From the NCBI GenBank assembly GCA_963920765.1, contig OY987246.1:17232868-17296867 (forward strand): a DNA stretch of 64,000 bases, in the 5' to 3' direction. This stretch comes from Ulota crispa. Its lineage: Eukaryota > Streptophyta > Bryopsida > Orthotrichales > Orthotrichaceae. The position numbers and the translations under genes were made by a program. This document shows positions 25,395 to 36,563 of this stretch, one piece after another. Position 1 is the first letter of the stretch; each line of letters begins with the position of its first letter. The notes below the pieces were generated by a model. It had not been told where the DNA came from and did no database searches. It saw only the letters and a list, made by a program, of their open reading frames with translations.

Positions 25395-27295
25395 ATGCGT
25401 CGCAGACTATGTGCAGCTTATCACATAGAGAGGTCTATAGCAAATAGAATGGGATTGGTTGAGTATCCCTGTGCATGCAACCGGTGCAGGGGAGCATTAC
25501 TCAAAAAAGTTGAGGTTGTTGCACGTCATCACAGGGTGCATGGAAGAGATCGGTACTTGATTTACCCGGTTATGGTGAGTACTCAACTCATTGTTTGCGT
25601 CTTCTTCCATTCATACCAGTGATTTTGCAGTGCTACGATAGTTTGCTTTGTCAAGTTTTTGATCGTCAGGACTGACAAGTAACCCATATCTTATCATGTT
25701 CATAGGAATGCTCTTTCCAAACATGTGGAAATGCTGGCGTCTTCAAGGTTCTGTTTTTTATCGCATTGCACCCAACTAGTACTGATTGCTATTTGACCTG
25801 AAGGTACTAATTGCATATGTGGTTGTGTATGCAGACAGTGGATGGCCAAAATGTGCAAGGACCTAGGACACCAGCAGACAGGGGTCATGAGGAATACCGT
25901 CGACGTCGAAGACATAATACAAATCAGGGATTCATGTGGCCACCGAGGAATGCCGTTGATGTGGAGAGCATGGCTCGTGATGCTTTCTCTCGAGTTGATG
26001 ATATTCACGATGACGTCTTTCGTGAAGACGGGCAGGGAGGATTGGACTTCTCGAATGCTGAAGGAGAGGAAGAGAGGAACGACGTGAATTTGGAGTACCT
26101 AGTGCAAGAATCGACTCAACCAGTATTCGAAGGGAGCACTCAAAATCGATTGCAATGCGCTATTGTTCTATTCTCACTATGTAGCCTGTACTCTGTTCCA
26201 CACACGTTTCTTGATGCGTTACTCACTTGGGTAGCCGGAGATCTATTGCCAACCTCCAATTGTTTTCCAAGAACATCATACGAACTGAAGACCATGTTGA
26301 TGAAGTTGGGTCTGAAACACCGACAAGTGCATTGCTGTCTAGACGGGCATGTCCTGTACGAGGGAGAGTATGAGGCAGCAGTGGAGTGTCCAACGTGCAG
26401 TCTGAGCCGTTACATTCCAGGATCAAATCGAGTTCCACAGCGAGTTGTTCGGTATTTTGATTTCATCCAGCATTTTTTGCGAATGTTCAAGTGTCCGGAG
26501 GTAGCACAGCATATGACGTGGTATGATAGACACAAGTCTAGAGGGCAGATGATGAGATCTGTAGCTGACAGTTTGCAGTGGAGAAGCATTGATCAGTTAT
26601 TTCCAGATTTTGCTGAAGTGAAGACTAATCTCAGACTTGGACTAGTTGGAGATGGCATTATTCCATTCAAGAACAATGCTATTAAACACTCATCATGGTT
26701 GTTTTTAATCACAGTATTCAACCTCCCACCTTGGCTACTGACGAAGAAATTCTTCATTTCTATGGTGTTGCTAATTCCCGGTCCGAAGGCAACAACAGCG
26801 GAGAACATTGATGTCTTTCTCCGTCCCGTAATTAACGACTTCCTGAAGTTGTGGAGTGGTGTACCGGCCATAGACGTTTCCAAACCTGAAGGACAACGAA
26901 AGTTTATTTTGAGAGCCATGCTCATTCTTACCATTAATGATTTTCCAGCATATGGCCTATTATCAGGGCAACAGGTTCATGGATACAAAGGCTGTCCACT
27001 GTGTGGTCCAGAGACCTGCGCGGAGCATGCTAGACTACTATCAAAAATGGTGTACCTTGGTGCGAGGCGGTACTTGGATGGAAATCACCATTTTCGAAAA
27101 GCAAGAGGAGCTTTTAATAATTTTCAAGAGTGGCATGTAGCTCCTGAGCGACCAACCGGGCAAGAAGTTCTTCAGTGGGGGACTGCAAGAGAAAACTTTC
27201 TAATGCAAGGTGGTGTGGAAAATTCCAGCGAGGACCCAGTTAAACTACATGGAGTGAAACGAAGAAGTGTTTTGTATGAGCTACCTTATTGGAAG

Positions 27296-29615
27296 GTATG
27301 TATTTCTTCACTGTTTTGTACTGTCTTAGGTAATCTACAAGGTCAGTGTTCGATGAGATTGTTTCTCTTCGCTTTGCCTTGAATATGAAAGTCTTTAAAT
27401 TGGAAAAGGAGGTTAGTTTGGAACATTTTGTGTCTTCGTTCTGTCAAAGATCTCTGTTGTTATGTTTTTAAGGACATGGAATATTAGAAGTTCAGAAATG
27501 AATGTTATACCAAATCACTTTGTATTTTGTTCTTATTACGTGAAATGAAATTTATTCTTAAAGGTTTTATGTACTGTAAAAAATGAGCTATTCACAACTT
27601 TCAGAGCGTAACACTCACAGTCGCTTTTGGTTCAATGTGAAATAAATATTTGAAAGTAGGGTGAATAGAATTCAGTGAAGTAAGAATGAGTGGGCAGTAA
27701 GCATGAAGTAGGAGGCAGTTGCCATTGGCAAGACCGTTGTATTCAATCCAAGTAAGATTCTATGGCGTTAATAAATCTGTAACCCAAAATATGGAGTACG
27801 AGAAGTACAGATCTTTTAGGACTTGAAGCTTACTTATTATAAAAAAAAATGTAGGGCTGGTTTAAGTGAAAAATATTAATATTTGTTTTGACTTCTCAAA
27901 GGTTTTATGAAGAGATGACGAGGTAGAAATAAACTTCAAATCCTGTAATGTTGTGTGTGGATAGTTATCTCAAATAAACTAGTGTGTAGCTACCTGCTTA
28001 CTGCGTCTTATCGTAACTGTTTTGTTTGAATTCTATATTATAAAATGTGATTGATAAATGACGGCAGACATGATATAAGAGGGGGTCAAAAGCACGCATT
28101 TGTATTGGACACTGTAATCATCAGGGATCAATAATGATTACAGCAAACTCTAAGAGTAGTGCAGAGCCTATGAGATGGGATTAAAGAAAGAATTGATATA
28201 TAAAAGCACCGTATTAGAAGGAACTCCATCTGTCACAATAGTGAGCTCGAAGAAAAGGCATAATTATTGTCACATTGAAAACTTCCATTCTGATGATTTC
28301 TGGTTTTTTGGAACTGTTTGTCATCTCTAATGATCTAATGGGGGCATGCTCATTAATTACAAAGCATTCCTTTCCTAAAAACATTGGCCTTGCCCAAATG
28401 AGGTACCATTGTTGCTACGAATCTTTAAATCATGAATAAAAAGTAGGTAGCGACATGTTCAGATGTGTGGTTTTTTATATGGAGTTTTGGTGCCGAGCAG
28501 GAACCTCAGAGATTGAATTTTAGATAACATTTGCTGGATGCCTAGATGGTATTTGATTCTACAACGCATGGGTCAGTAGAGAAAGGACTAAAATAAGGAA
28601 GTGACAGCATTCTCGAACTATTCACGAATACGGAACTTTGTGCATGGAATTTGGATGTCATAGCAACATAGGAATTGGAGAATTTGTGGATATTTGGTAG
28701 GTGGTATGTTCATCTACAATGTCGTTGTCATTTGCAAAATGACTAAGAATATGATATCTCCCTTACGGAGAATTGTTTTGGAGCTTCTGAATGGGACAGA
28801 AAGAGTAATCTTTTGTGAGAATGTCTGGAGGAATTGTGGGTAATTGTTAATGACGACTTCACGAGCACTCAATTGTCATAATGAGCCTCTAGGAGTTGCC
28901 TAAGTAAGCGTGAAGGTAGTCGTGCTTACAAAGAAGTAAGTCATGCGAAGGAAAAGCTCTTCACATCCTTATCAGTGAACGTAGTAGTTACAATAATGGA
29001 AATTCTATTTTACTTTTCAAGTTTTAGAGAAGAGTAATTTAACTGAAGACTGAAGTGCCTCAGTAATTTTGTACTGAAAAGGAAAAAACAGATGTCAATT
29101 CTAAATATTCCTAACTCACAGAAATCATGATTGCTTGCGTCCTTTGTACTCTGAAGCAGAGGTCGCATTCTACAAAATGGATAACTAGCTTGCAAGTAAG
29201 TTCACATAACCTAAGAAACAAAAGCGATGGTTGAACTAGAAACTGAGATGTAAGTTTCTGAGTCCTCTGGTTTTGTGTGAAATAATAAGTTTGACAATAT
29301 GTAGTACATACTTCAGCATTGAATGTGTGCATGGTCTTTTTTGGTTTTTTCGTTTTATATGTGTTCTACTTTTTTGTTCCATATGATTGGGTGTATACAT
29401 GTTTTTTTTATGTGCAGTAACTGAAGAGAATACAAGAACGACCGTGTAAAAGATGAGGTGGTAGTGCTGTGGATACATAGCATGCTTGTTTTGTAGTACA
29501 TGGTAATCATGGTAATGACATACTGATACCAGTAGTCTCTTAGATTAATTCAAATTTAACCTGTACTTTGTATTCAGAAATAAGTGGTATTGATTAATAT
29601 TTCATGTAAGCGCAG
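27296..29615 (+). other. Long third-region intron of TNP2
   Basis: A 2.3 kb intron with donor GTATGT directly after YWK and an acceptor ending GCGCAG directly before VLMVRHG. Joining the two restores the unbroken TNP2 sequence order YWK-VLMVRHGLDPMH. The plus strand is G- and T-rich here, consistent with transcription in this direction. No nested gene was recognised. Confidence 0.75.
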
Positions 29616-30651
29616 GTGTTGATGGTGCGGCATGGGTTGGACCCTATGCACTGTGAGAAAAACCTATGCGAGAACATTCTCAATACGTTATTCGGCGAGA
29701 AAGACTCCCCTGCGGTTAGAGCAGACATGCAGGCAAGAAACATCAGACCTTCCCTTCATCTGCAAAGAGTCAGCCATGATAGGTACTACATGCCAGATGC
29801 GCCATATGCCTTATCATCTGCAGATAAAGGGAAAGTGTTAGGGGTATTGCAATCTTTGCGAACTCCAAGTCATTATTCAAGCGCATTGCACACAAAAATC
29901 AGCAAAGGGAAACTTAGTGGTCTCAAGTCACATGACTTTCATGTTCTCCTCCAGCAAATATTACCAGTCTGTTTACGAAATATTTCGAACAAGTCGTTAG
30001 CCCGAGCTGTAATTCGCGTAAGTAGAGTTTTCAGGAAAATCTGTGCCAAAACGGTAGATGCTGACAGTAAGCAGGACTTGTTGGCGGACTGTGCGGAAAC
30101 CATGTGCTTGTTAGAGAAGGAGATGCCACCTTCATTTTTCGATATTATGTCCCATTTGCCTAATCATTTAGTGGAAGAGCTTTTCCTTCTTGGCCCCGTT
30201 CATACAAGGTGGATGTACCCGTATGAACGGTACTTCAAGACGTTGAAAGGGTTTGTTAGGAATCTAGCAAAACCCGAAGGAAGTATTGCTGCAGGGTATG
30301 AAATTGAGCAAGCGTTGGGATTCATAACGGAGTACATGGCAGAGTACAACATTACCTCTTGACGCGTGTGGGATGACAAGGAGGACCCTATAATGGTAGA
30401 TGAAATTCCAGAGGGCAAAGGGAAACGGAGGGTAGTATCTGAAGATCTGTGCAAGGTTATGCACGAATTTGTGCTGGACAATGCAAGTCCATTGGAGCCA
30501 TACAGAATGTGAGAATGTCACCATTTTTTTTTTATCTCAATTTAAATATTTGCAAGGATTCAAATACGTGATATGCACATAGACATAGTATTAAAGCTGA
30601 GACTATCTGAAGTGACAATGTGAAGCATTTAAACTCTTTGTCTGATTATAG

Positions 30652-30660
30652 GCGTGATGA
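30652..30660 (+). other. 9 nt micro-exon of TNP2
   Basis: GCGTGATGA lies between a TATAG acceptor and a GTAAGT donor. Adding it between exon 30508 and exon 30803 gives the continuous reading YRM-RD-EAYTAACQER, phase-correct at both joints. Without it the frame is also kept (9 is divisible by 3), so its inclusion rests on the splice sites and the fit, not on frame alone. Confidence 0.55.
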
Positions 30661-31687
30661 GTAAGTCAGAGTAATTGAACAGAAATGTGACCAGTCGTTA
30701 TAGTTCACATATTCTTTCCACCATTTGTTATGTTGAGAGATGTTACTTAATCTGTTTTTGCATTACAGCTACCATTAATTCATGTGTGATAATGTGCTGC
30801 AGAGCATACACCGCTGCATGCCAAGAAAGAAGTGCTTTACGAGCTGAGTTTCGAAGAGGACATCTCCGTCGAAACGGAAGAATGACAGTTCCTTACCCTG
30901 CTGATCTACGTGAAATACCAGTGTTTGCTGAATGGTTGAAGATACAAGTAATCAATGACAAGGAGGGGGGATTGCCGGTTACAGATGAGGTTGAAGACTT
31001 TTGTAACAGACCTTCTTTACTTGCACGCAAGTTTAGAAGTATGTACGCATATGGATACCACTACAGAGTGAAGAGTGTCGAGGAGAACACAACTAAGACA
31101 TGCGATTCAGGTGTAGATGCGGTGTTTCGAAGACCTTGTCGATCGGGCATTCGAGATGCAAACCCTGTTCATGCGTGTCTCTGGAGTACATCGGGCAAAT
31201 TTTGGAGATAGTAGAGCTCAATTATGGAAGACATTGCACTCTCTTGTTTGTTTGTGAATGGGTGAGAGCAAACTATCGAGGTAGAAATGCCACTGTGATA
31301 AAAGACGAATGGGGATTGACTATGGCAGATTTCAACTCGCTTTTACCTTTTGGATACGAGTCATTTGCTTTCCCAATCCATTGTGATCAGGTGTTCTTCT
31401 CGAATGTTGAAGAAAAACCAGGGTGGAAGATAATACTGCGGAATGAGGTGAGAGGTCGAAGAGTCGACAATGAATTGGACGAAGAAGGAGAACCTGAGTT
31501 GTTCAGGATGGGGGAAAATGAAGAGTATGAAGGACTGTCTGCATCGACCGAGAACCAGCGCTATGAATCAGTCCCCATTAATACCGGCAGGAGCGTAGGA
31601 ATCAATGAAGTTCTCGGAGACGCAGGTGAAGATGCAGCTGCGTTTTTTGATAGAGATGTGGGGGAGTCTTCCGAAGATAGCGACTGA

Positions 31688-34600
31688 CGCCATGAGCATT
31701 GACCTTGAGTAAGTGTATTTTTTTTTCCTGTGCTTATAATTTTAAACATAGGGATTCATTATGTCGAGTGGAGAAAATGGAAGTATTGAAAAACCGTAGC
31801 CTCTGTGTAAATGGCGCTAATGTAAAAACTATGGCATTACATTCTGAGAGTGGTGTTTCTGGTGGAGAATGCATTTGTCTTTGGTATGGCCTAAGAGCTA
31901 GTATGTGGAATTTGTACGCAGCTACCGGTACGTATAACGTGCTAGAAGTTGTATGTCTTGTTACAAATTTTCTGCGTATGAGTATGTTTATTTTGGAGTT
32001 ATGTGTGACTACTGCTGTGTGCAAGTAAGACTGAGTCGAAGTCATGGCTTCAGACGGTTTAATTAAGCGGATTTATGGTTCTTTTATGTCGGTGTAAGTG
32101 TGTTTGTAAGTGATAACAGAGTATGCTAGTTGGGTAATATTAGAGTTTTTGCTGTGCAGAGCAGTACCAGTTGCTTAAGAAAGAGGAAGGGCAGAGAAAT
32201 GCTGTGGTCTTTGTATCTAATTGGTTATTGACTTTGTGAATGTTGTCCCCTCTTTCTGTAGAAAATGTAAACCACAAGTTTTCCTTGTTGGATGAGTGCA
32301 ATATATTATGGAAGGATTTCCGGCGGTGCTCAACGTTAAACGCCATGGTGGAGTCACGAGGAGCGGCACTGTCGCTTCAGAAATGCAGGTGCAACTTTCT
32401 TCATGTTTGATGGTACTGGTATTTCAGTTTTGTTAGTGTGTTGGGGAAATGCTGTGAGCATTCTATGTGTACTAGGTGAAGTTTTGTCAATTGGACTTGA
32501 TTACAGTGACTGTGTATACTATTGATGAGAAAACCTGCATGTCGAACTGCTTGTGTGATGATTAGGAAATGTTTGTGTACGTTTACCAAACAGACGGCGT
32601 CCTTTTGGAACGCTTTGAGCCCAGATGCAGTATTTGGGAATGTATTGTAAGTAGGTATAGCTGGTTTGTGGTGTCTGCGCAGTGTTCGTTTAGGATTTGT
32701 AAAGTGGTTTCCATCGAGGATTATGGAGGGAGGCTTCTAAGCAGACATAGACGCTTCCCATAGTGAAGTGCGTGCAGTTTTGTATCATTCTTCGAAAGCT
32801 TATGTTTCCAGCGAAAGTTCCTGATGTGTTCTTGTGGTAAGCTTGTAGAGTGCAAGTGCAGTTGTGCACTATCTGATGATCTCGGATTTTCTGAGTGTAC
32901 TGATGCCCGTGATGAATGCAAGTTCAAGAAGCAAGGAAGATTGCAGTGGATGTGAGGGTGGAAGGTGAACAGACATTGACATGACAACGGTTTTTAGCAC
33001 CGAAGGTTTTGGTTGGTCATGGAAGATGAGGGACATGTTCTTGATGGTGCTTCAGAACTGGAAGTGGAGTTACATTTGTATTAGCCTTCAAATTTAGGCA
33101 TACGTATGCAAATAACGAATGCAGGACGTAGTAGTCGCCAGTGAAACCAACGCGTCCAGAGTGGGGATGAAGTGGCAATATTTTTGATAAGGATGTCATG
33201 TCTTTTTAGAACTGTGCAATTACTACGTTTCCATGAAGAAGAGCTTGAGAAGTTTGAGGTATTCGGTATTTTCCAGGAGTAATACCGAACACGGAGGAAG
33301 TGAGAAGTTGTGCAATTTTATATGTGGAGTAAGGTTTTGTATATGAAGAAAACGGTTTAGGGTTTAGGGTGAGACACTGTATTTCTGCCGTCTATGATGC
33401 AGAGAAGCGAAGTTTGAGCGGGAGCTGCCGGTGATGTCGTTGCATCCGCAATCACCAGGAATTTGAGATCGGGAACGACAGGTATCTACGTATTGGCTTT
33501 TGAAGTTATGGCTTGGGACGGTAAATCTCTCTCAAGTGAGGAAAATAATCATGGCAGACTCTGAACCGATGATCAGACCCAGTTTTGACTTCATGTCACT
33601 TCATGACAGCATATACTAAGGTCGTTGATTAGTAGTGGAAGGAAATCTTTTTTGTGTGCACGAGCATGACAGTTAAGACGCATGAGTGTGTTGAATATGA
33701 TGCATCAGTGCAGGGCTGTGGATCGGACGGTGCTATGGGAATAAGTGTTCCATGCACGGGAGTTTCTTGTGAATAGCATGATCATTTTATATATCAGGTA
33801 CGTCTGTCCTGACGTAGTTGGAGTACGATATTTCTCAGTACAAGTTTTTCACGTGTATTGCACATTGTTTGAGAGCATACGTGAAATTTGTAGGAAGATC
33901 TCATGTCGTGTGGTAGGGGTAGGAAGAATTGGGGTGTGGCAATTGCTTGTACCAAATACATCTTGTTCTTGGAGGGGAAGAGTGACATGTTTGGAGTTGT
34001 ACGTTGTCTGTTATTTGAAGAGTTGCAAGACAGTGCTAATGAAGACTCTCAGTGTCCATGCACCTTGGAAACTGAATGTTTCTGAACTTTAGGAATAGTC
34101 TGGTTTTTGTGTAGTTAGTTCTTACGACAGTTACGATGAGGGCCGATTCTTGAGAAGAGGGAGATGCTACTGTAAAATAACAATGATGTACGGCAGAACA
34201 AAGATACGGGTTGTGGAATGGAATACTAAAATTCCAAAACCGGACGGGCTTAATGGTACATGAGTGATGTAGTGAGGGGACTTACAAAGGTGTTGAGAGA
34301 TTTTGTTCAAATTTTACAAAGGGTAGATCTAAGGCAACAAATACGATAACAGTGATAGCCGAAATGAGGTGGTCATTGTTCTATAATACGCAAACGGCAA
34401 AGGCGTGTTGTGAAAGACTCATTCTTCACATGCTTGAAATAATAAGCTCATCTAATATGAAGTGACATAACAGTCAAGTACTAGTAACTTTGCGTTTGGT
34501 ACCTTTTTTTTTTATTTGTTCTACATGCCAATGTAAGGATTCATGTTTTATAAAACCTTTTGTTGACTGTGCAGGCCTTTTGTTGGTTATGAGTGCATAC

Positions 34601-35138
34601 AAGTAGCACTGCCTAGAAACCTGTCAGAGGGGGTTGAATTGGGACGACACAGTCAATTAAAAGCGCAGAATTAGCTTTCAATATTCTTGAATGTACTTTA
34701 TCAAGTACTGCAATTCATGTAGTATGGCACAACTGGAGAAATTGTCCTTTTGCATAAGCACTTCAATAAATTTGTATTGGATTTTTCTGTGTATTACCGT
34801 CCACCCCCATAGTGTCGAATGTGGTTTTTGAGCTCATTCAATTGATGAGCTATTGGGCTTATTCACATGTTTGGGGATCACATCTTCCCATATTAAAATT
34901 CATCCAGCTTAATTATGTTGGCATGGTGGCAGTGTGAATGCATGTTGTGAACCGTTAACCATAATTAACACCATTTCTGACACAGTACAAGTTTTCAACA
35001 GATCACAACTACCCCAATCAATAGATTTTGAGGAACAAGTCGTTCACTTTCTACAGAACTCTGTGGAAATTGTCATTCTCAAAAATAAAGTACCCTAATC
35101 AACAGAAGCTTGTTGATTTTCTGTTGATTTTTGAGGCG
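31688..35138. other. CACTA right arm, non-coding, G-rich on plus strand
   Basis: Runs from the TNP2 stop to the right terminal repeat. The plus strand is G/T-rich (a 60-base sample at 33721 has about 20 G to 9 C), mirroring the left arm. Two tandem plant telomere-type units (GGTTTAGGGTTTAGGG) occur at about 33355-33371. Subterminal TCAACAG/CTGTTGA motifs appear in the last 200 bases. No coding exon could be supported; it may be a long 3' untranslated region. Confidence 0.5.
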
Positions 35139-35151
35139 TTTTCTACTAGTG
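35139..35151 (-). repeat. CACTA right terminal inverted repeat
   Basis: TTTTCTACTAGTG, the exact reverse complement of 10289-10301, followed by TCAT. Confidence 0.93.
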
Positions 35152-35306
35152 TCATGTACAATCTACATTTGTCTCTATGGTGTATGATTATTTAATGTAA
35201 CTTAGTGGAATAACAGGTAAAGCATTAGAAGATCTCCAAAAACCTAAAGAAACATTGTAATTTTGAAAATGCCACGTCAGCAATTTGGCACATGGTCTTC
35301 CTTTTT

Positions 35307-35621
35307 TTAACCCCTAAAGGCCCAAGTGGCCCCTTGGGGGCCAACTGGGGTTTTGGGCATGTACCTAAAGCTAAACTATTTTGTGTGATTTTTTGAAACT
35401 TTTATGGAAGATGTAGAATTCAAAGGTCTGCGCTAGCATCTAATTTTTCTTATTTCCAACATTTATTGAAGAAGTTAAAAATAAATTTTGAAAAACAAGG
35501 GAAGGCAAGCAATCCAAAAACTTCTTTAAAATTTGCATTTAAAAAAAATAAAAAGATGAAATTGGTTCTTTAGACATATATATGTATATATATACGTGTA
35601 TATATATATGTATATATATAC

Positions 35622-35656
<35 letters not shown>

Positions 35657-35735
35657 GAGTTTTGAATCATTCAATTTTGATTAATGAAATGAAAATTATG
35701 AGAAGTTTTAGTTTGCGGGTAGGTGTGGTTTTAAG
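35307..35735. mobile_element. Half-copy of the TTAA fold-back element with internal TA microsatellite
   Basis: Starts TTAACCCCTAAAGGCCC and follows the left arm of the element at 7784-8510 along its whole arm (TGTGTGATTTTTTGAAAC, ATTTATTGAAGAAG, GAATCATTCAATTTTGATT, GTAGGTGTGGTTTT). It stops where the palindrome centre would be; the second arm is missing. A TA-rich microsatellite sits inside it at about 35575-35653. Confidence 0.75.
35575..35653. repeat. TA-rich microsatellite
   Basis: About 79 bp of alternating TA with periodic GT and AC/CG interruptions. It lies at the point where the intact element at 7784-8510 has only a short TTATATAG, so it grew inside the mobile element. Confidence 0.85.
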
Positions 35736-36563
35736 AGAAACCATACTTAACAAGATACTCATTAAAATGGGAGATTGGGCACCTCCCAAAACGGTTTTTG
35801 GCATTCTTTTGGATAATGGGTGAATCTAAATGGTTGTCATTTAGTTCACAATTCAATGCATCTATTAGTTTGAGAATAGCAGTTTTTGTTAAAATGGGAG
35901 GTAAACATACATTGACCATCACTCAACATTGGTTGCGTATGCATATATAAATAACTGAACATGCTTCACAAATAACTTAAAATTTAAATGTAAATTCCTC
36001 TATCTCAAATTGATGTTCTTTTAAAGAAAATTTTAAAGATATATAATTAGAGGAATCATTATTGAGGGCATTCCTTTAGAGTAAAAATTAATTCAACACC
36101 GCACAACTATTTTGGATTTTATAGGTCCACGTGATTATACAAATTGTAGTTTAAAGGTCCTTCAAACTCAAAATTTCTCTCATTTTATGAAAGTAGCAAC
36201 TCTAAGTAACCAAATCGCAAGAAATATTTTTACAAGCCCATTTTCAAGGACCATGTCAACGACCTAATACCTCTTTTCCTCCTCTAATAACAATACCTTT
36301 GTGGGATACATAATATAGTCCACAGCAAGATTGTTTCACAATGGAGGGAGTGCAACATATCTAATGCTAGTTTCAAAAATTGTAACAGACATATTGAAGA
36401 GTAATTATGAAAGTATTCTTGCCAAAACACATTGGAAATACATGATACACCAATGAATACACCAATAATTCATAATTGAAACATACAAAATCAACTAGTG
36501 TACGAAGAGAACAAACATATTCAACCTCATATCTGCCATCTCTATTCTACAAACTATACAAAG
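35736..36563. other. AT-rich non-coding DNA
   Basis: No gene or complete element recognised. A repeated word AAAATGGGAG occurs at about 35764 and 35892. It ends at the 3' end of the decayed DUF7869-type gene. Confidence 0.4.

Larger units (their letters stand above)
25395..31687 (+). pseudogene. TNP2-type CACTA transposase (Transposase_21, DUF4218, DUF4216), broken
   Basis: Exons: 25395-25574, 25835-27295, 29616-30508, a 9 nt micro-exon 30652-30660, and 30803-31687. All introns are GT-AG and exon phases agree. Exon 1 gives the N-terminal transposase-associated segment (YPCACNRCRG...HRVHGRDRY). Exon 2 carries Transposase_21: GDGIIPFKNN, FNLPPW, LIPGPK, NIDVFLRP, then NDFPAYGLLSGQQVHGYKGC ending in CPLC. 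Exon 3 continues with VRHGLDPMHCEKNLCENIL and the DUF4218 signature GPVHTRWMYPYERYFKTLKG. Exon 5 has DUF4216 (ELNYGRHCTLLFVCEW, DEWGLTMADF) and an acidic tail. It would cut and join the element ends. Two lesions: an in-frame TGA at 30360-30362 (just before RVWDD) and a one-base frameshift near 31184. The full length would be about 1,140 aa, normal for TNP2. Apart from these lesions the frame is well kept, so inactivation looks recent, unless the sites are sequencing errors. Confidence 0.9.
10289..35151. mobile_element. Complete CACTA (En/Spm) DNA transposon, about 24.9 kb
   Basis: The left end reads CACTAGTAGAAAA (10289-10301) and the right end is its exact reverse complement (35139-35151), giving 13 bp terminal inverted repeats of the canonical CACTA type. 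TCAT flanks both sides (10285-10288 and 35152-35155). Subterminal repeats with core CTGTTGA or TCAACAG recur near both ends (for example about 10336, 10391, 10404, 10544; 34996, 35100, 35121), as expected for TNPA-binding sites. Inside are two divergently arranged genes: a TNPA/Transposase_24-like protein on the minus strand (15767-19865) and a TNP2 transposase on the plus strand (25395-31687). Strand composition flips between the halves. Most CACTA elements are about 5-20 kb, so this is a large one. Confidence 0.93.

Noticed and set aside
33355..33371. Interstitial telomere repeat
   Set aside because: Only about two TTTAGGG units; too short to indicate a telomere remnant.
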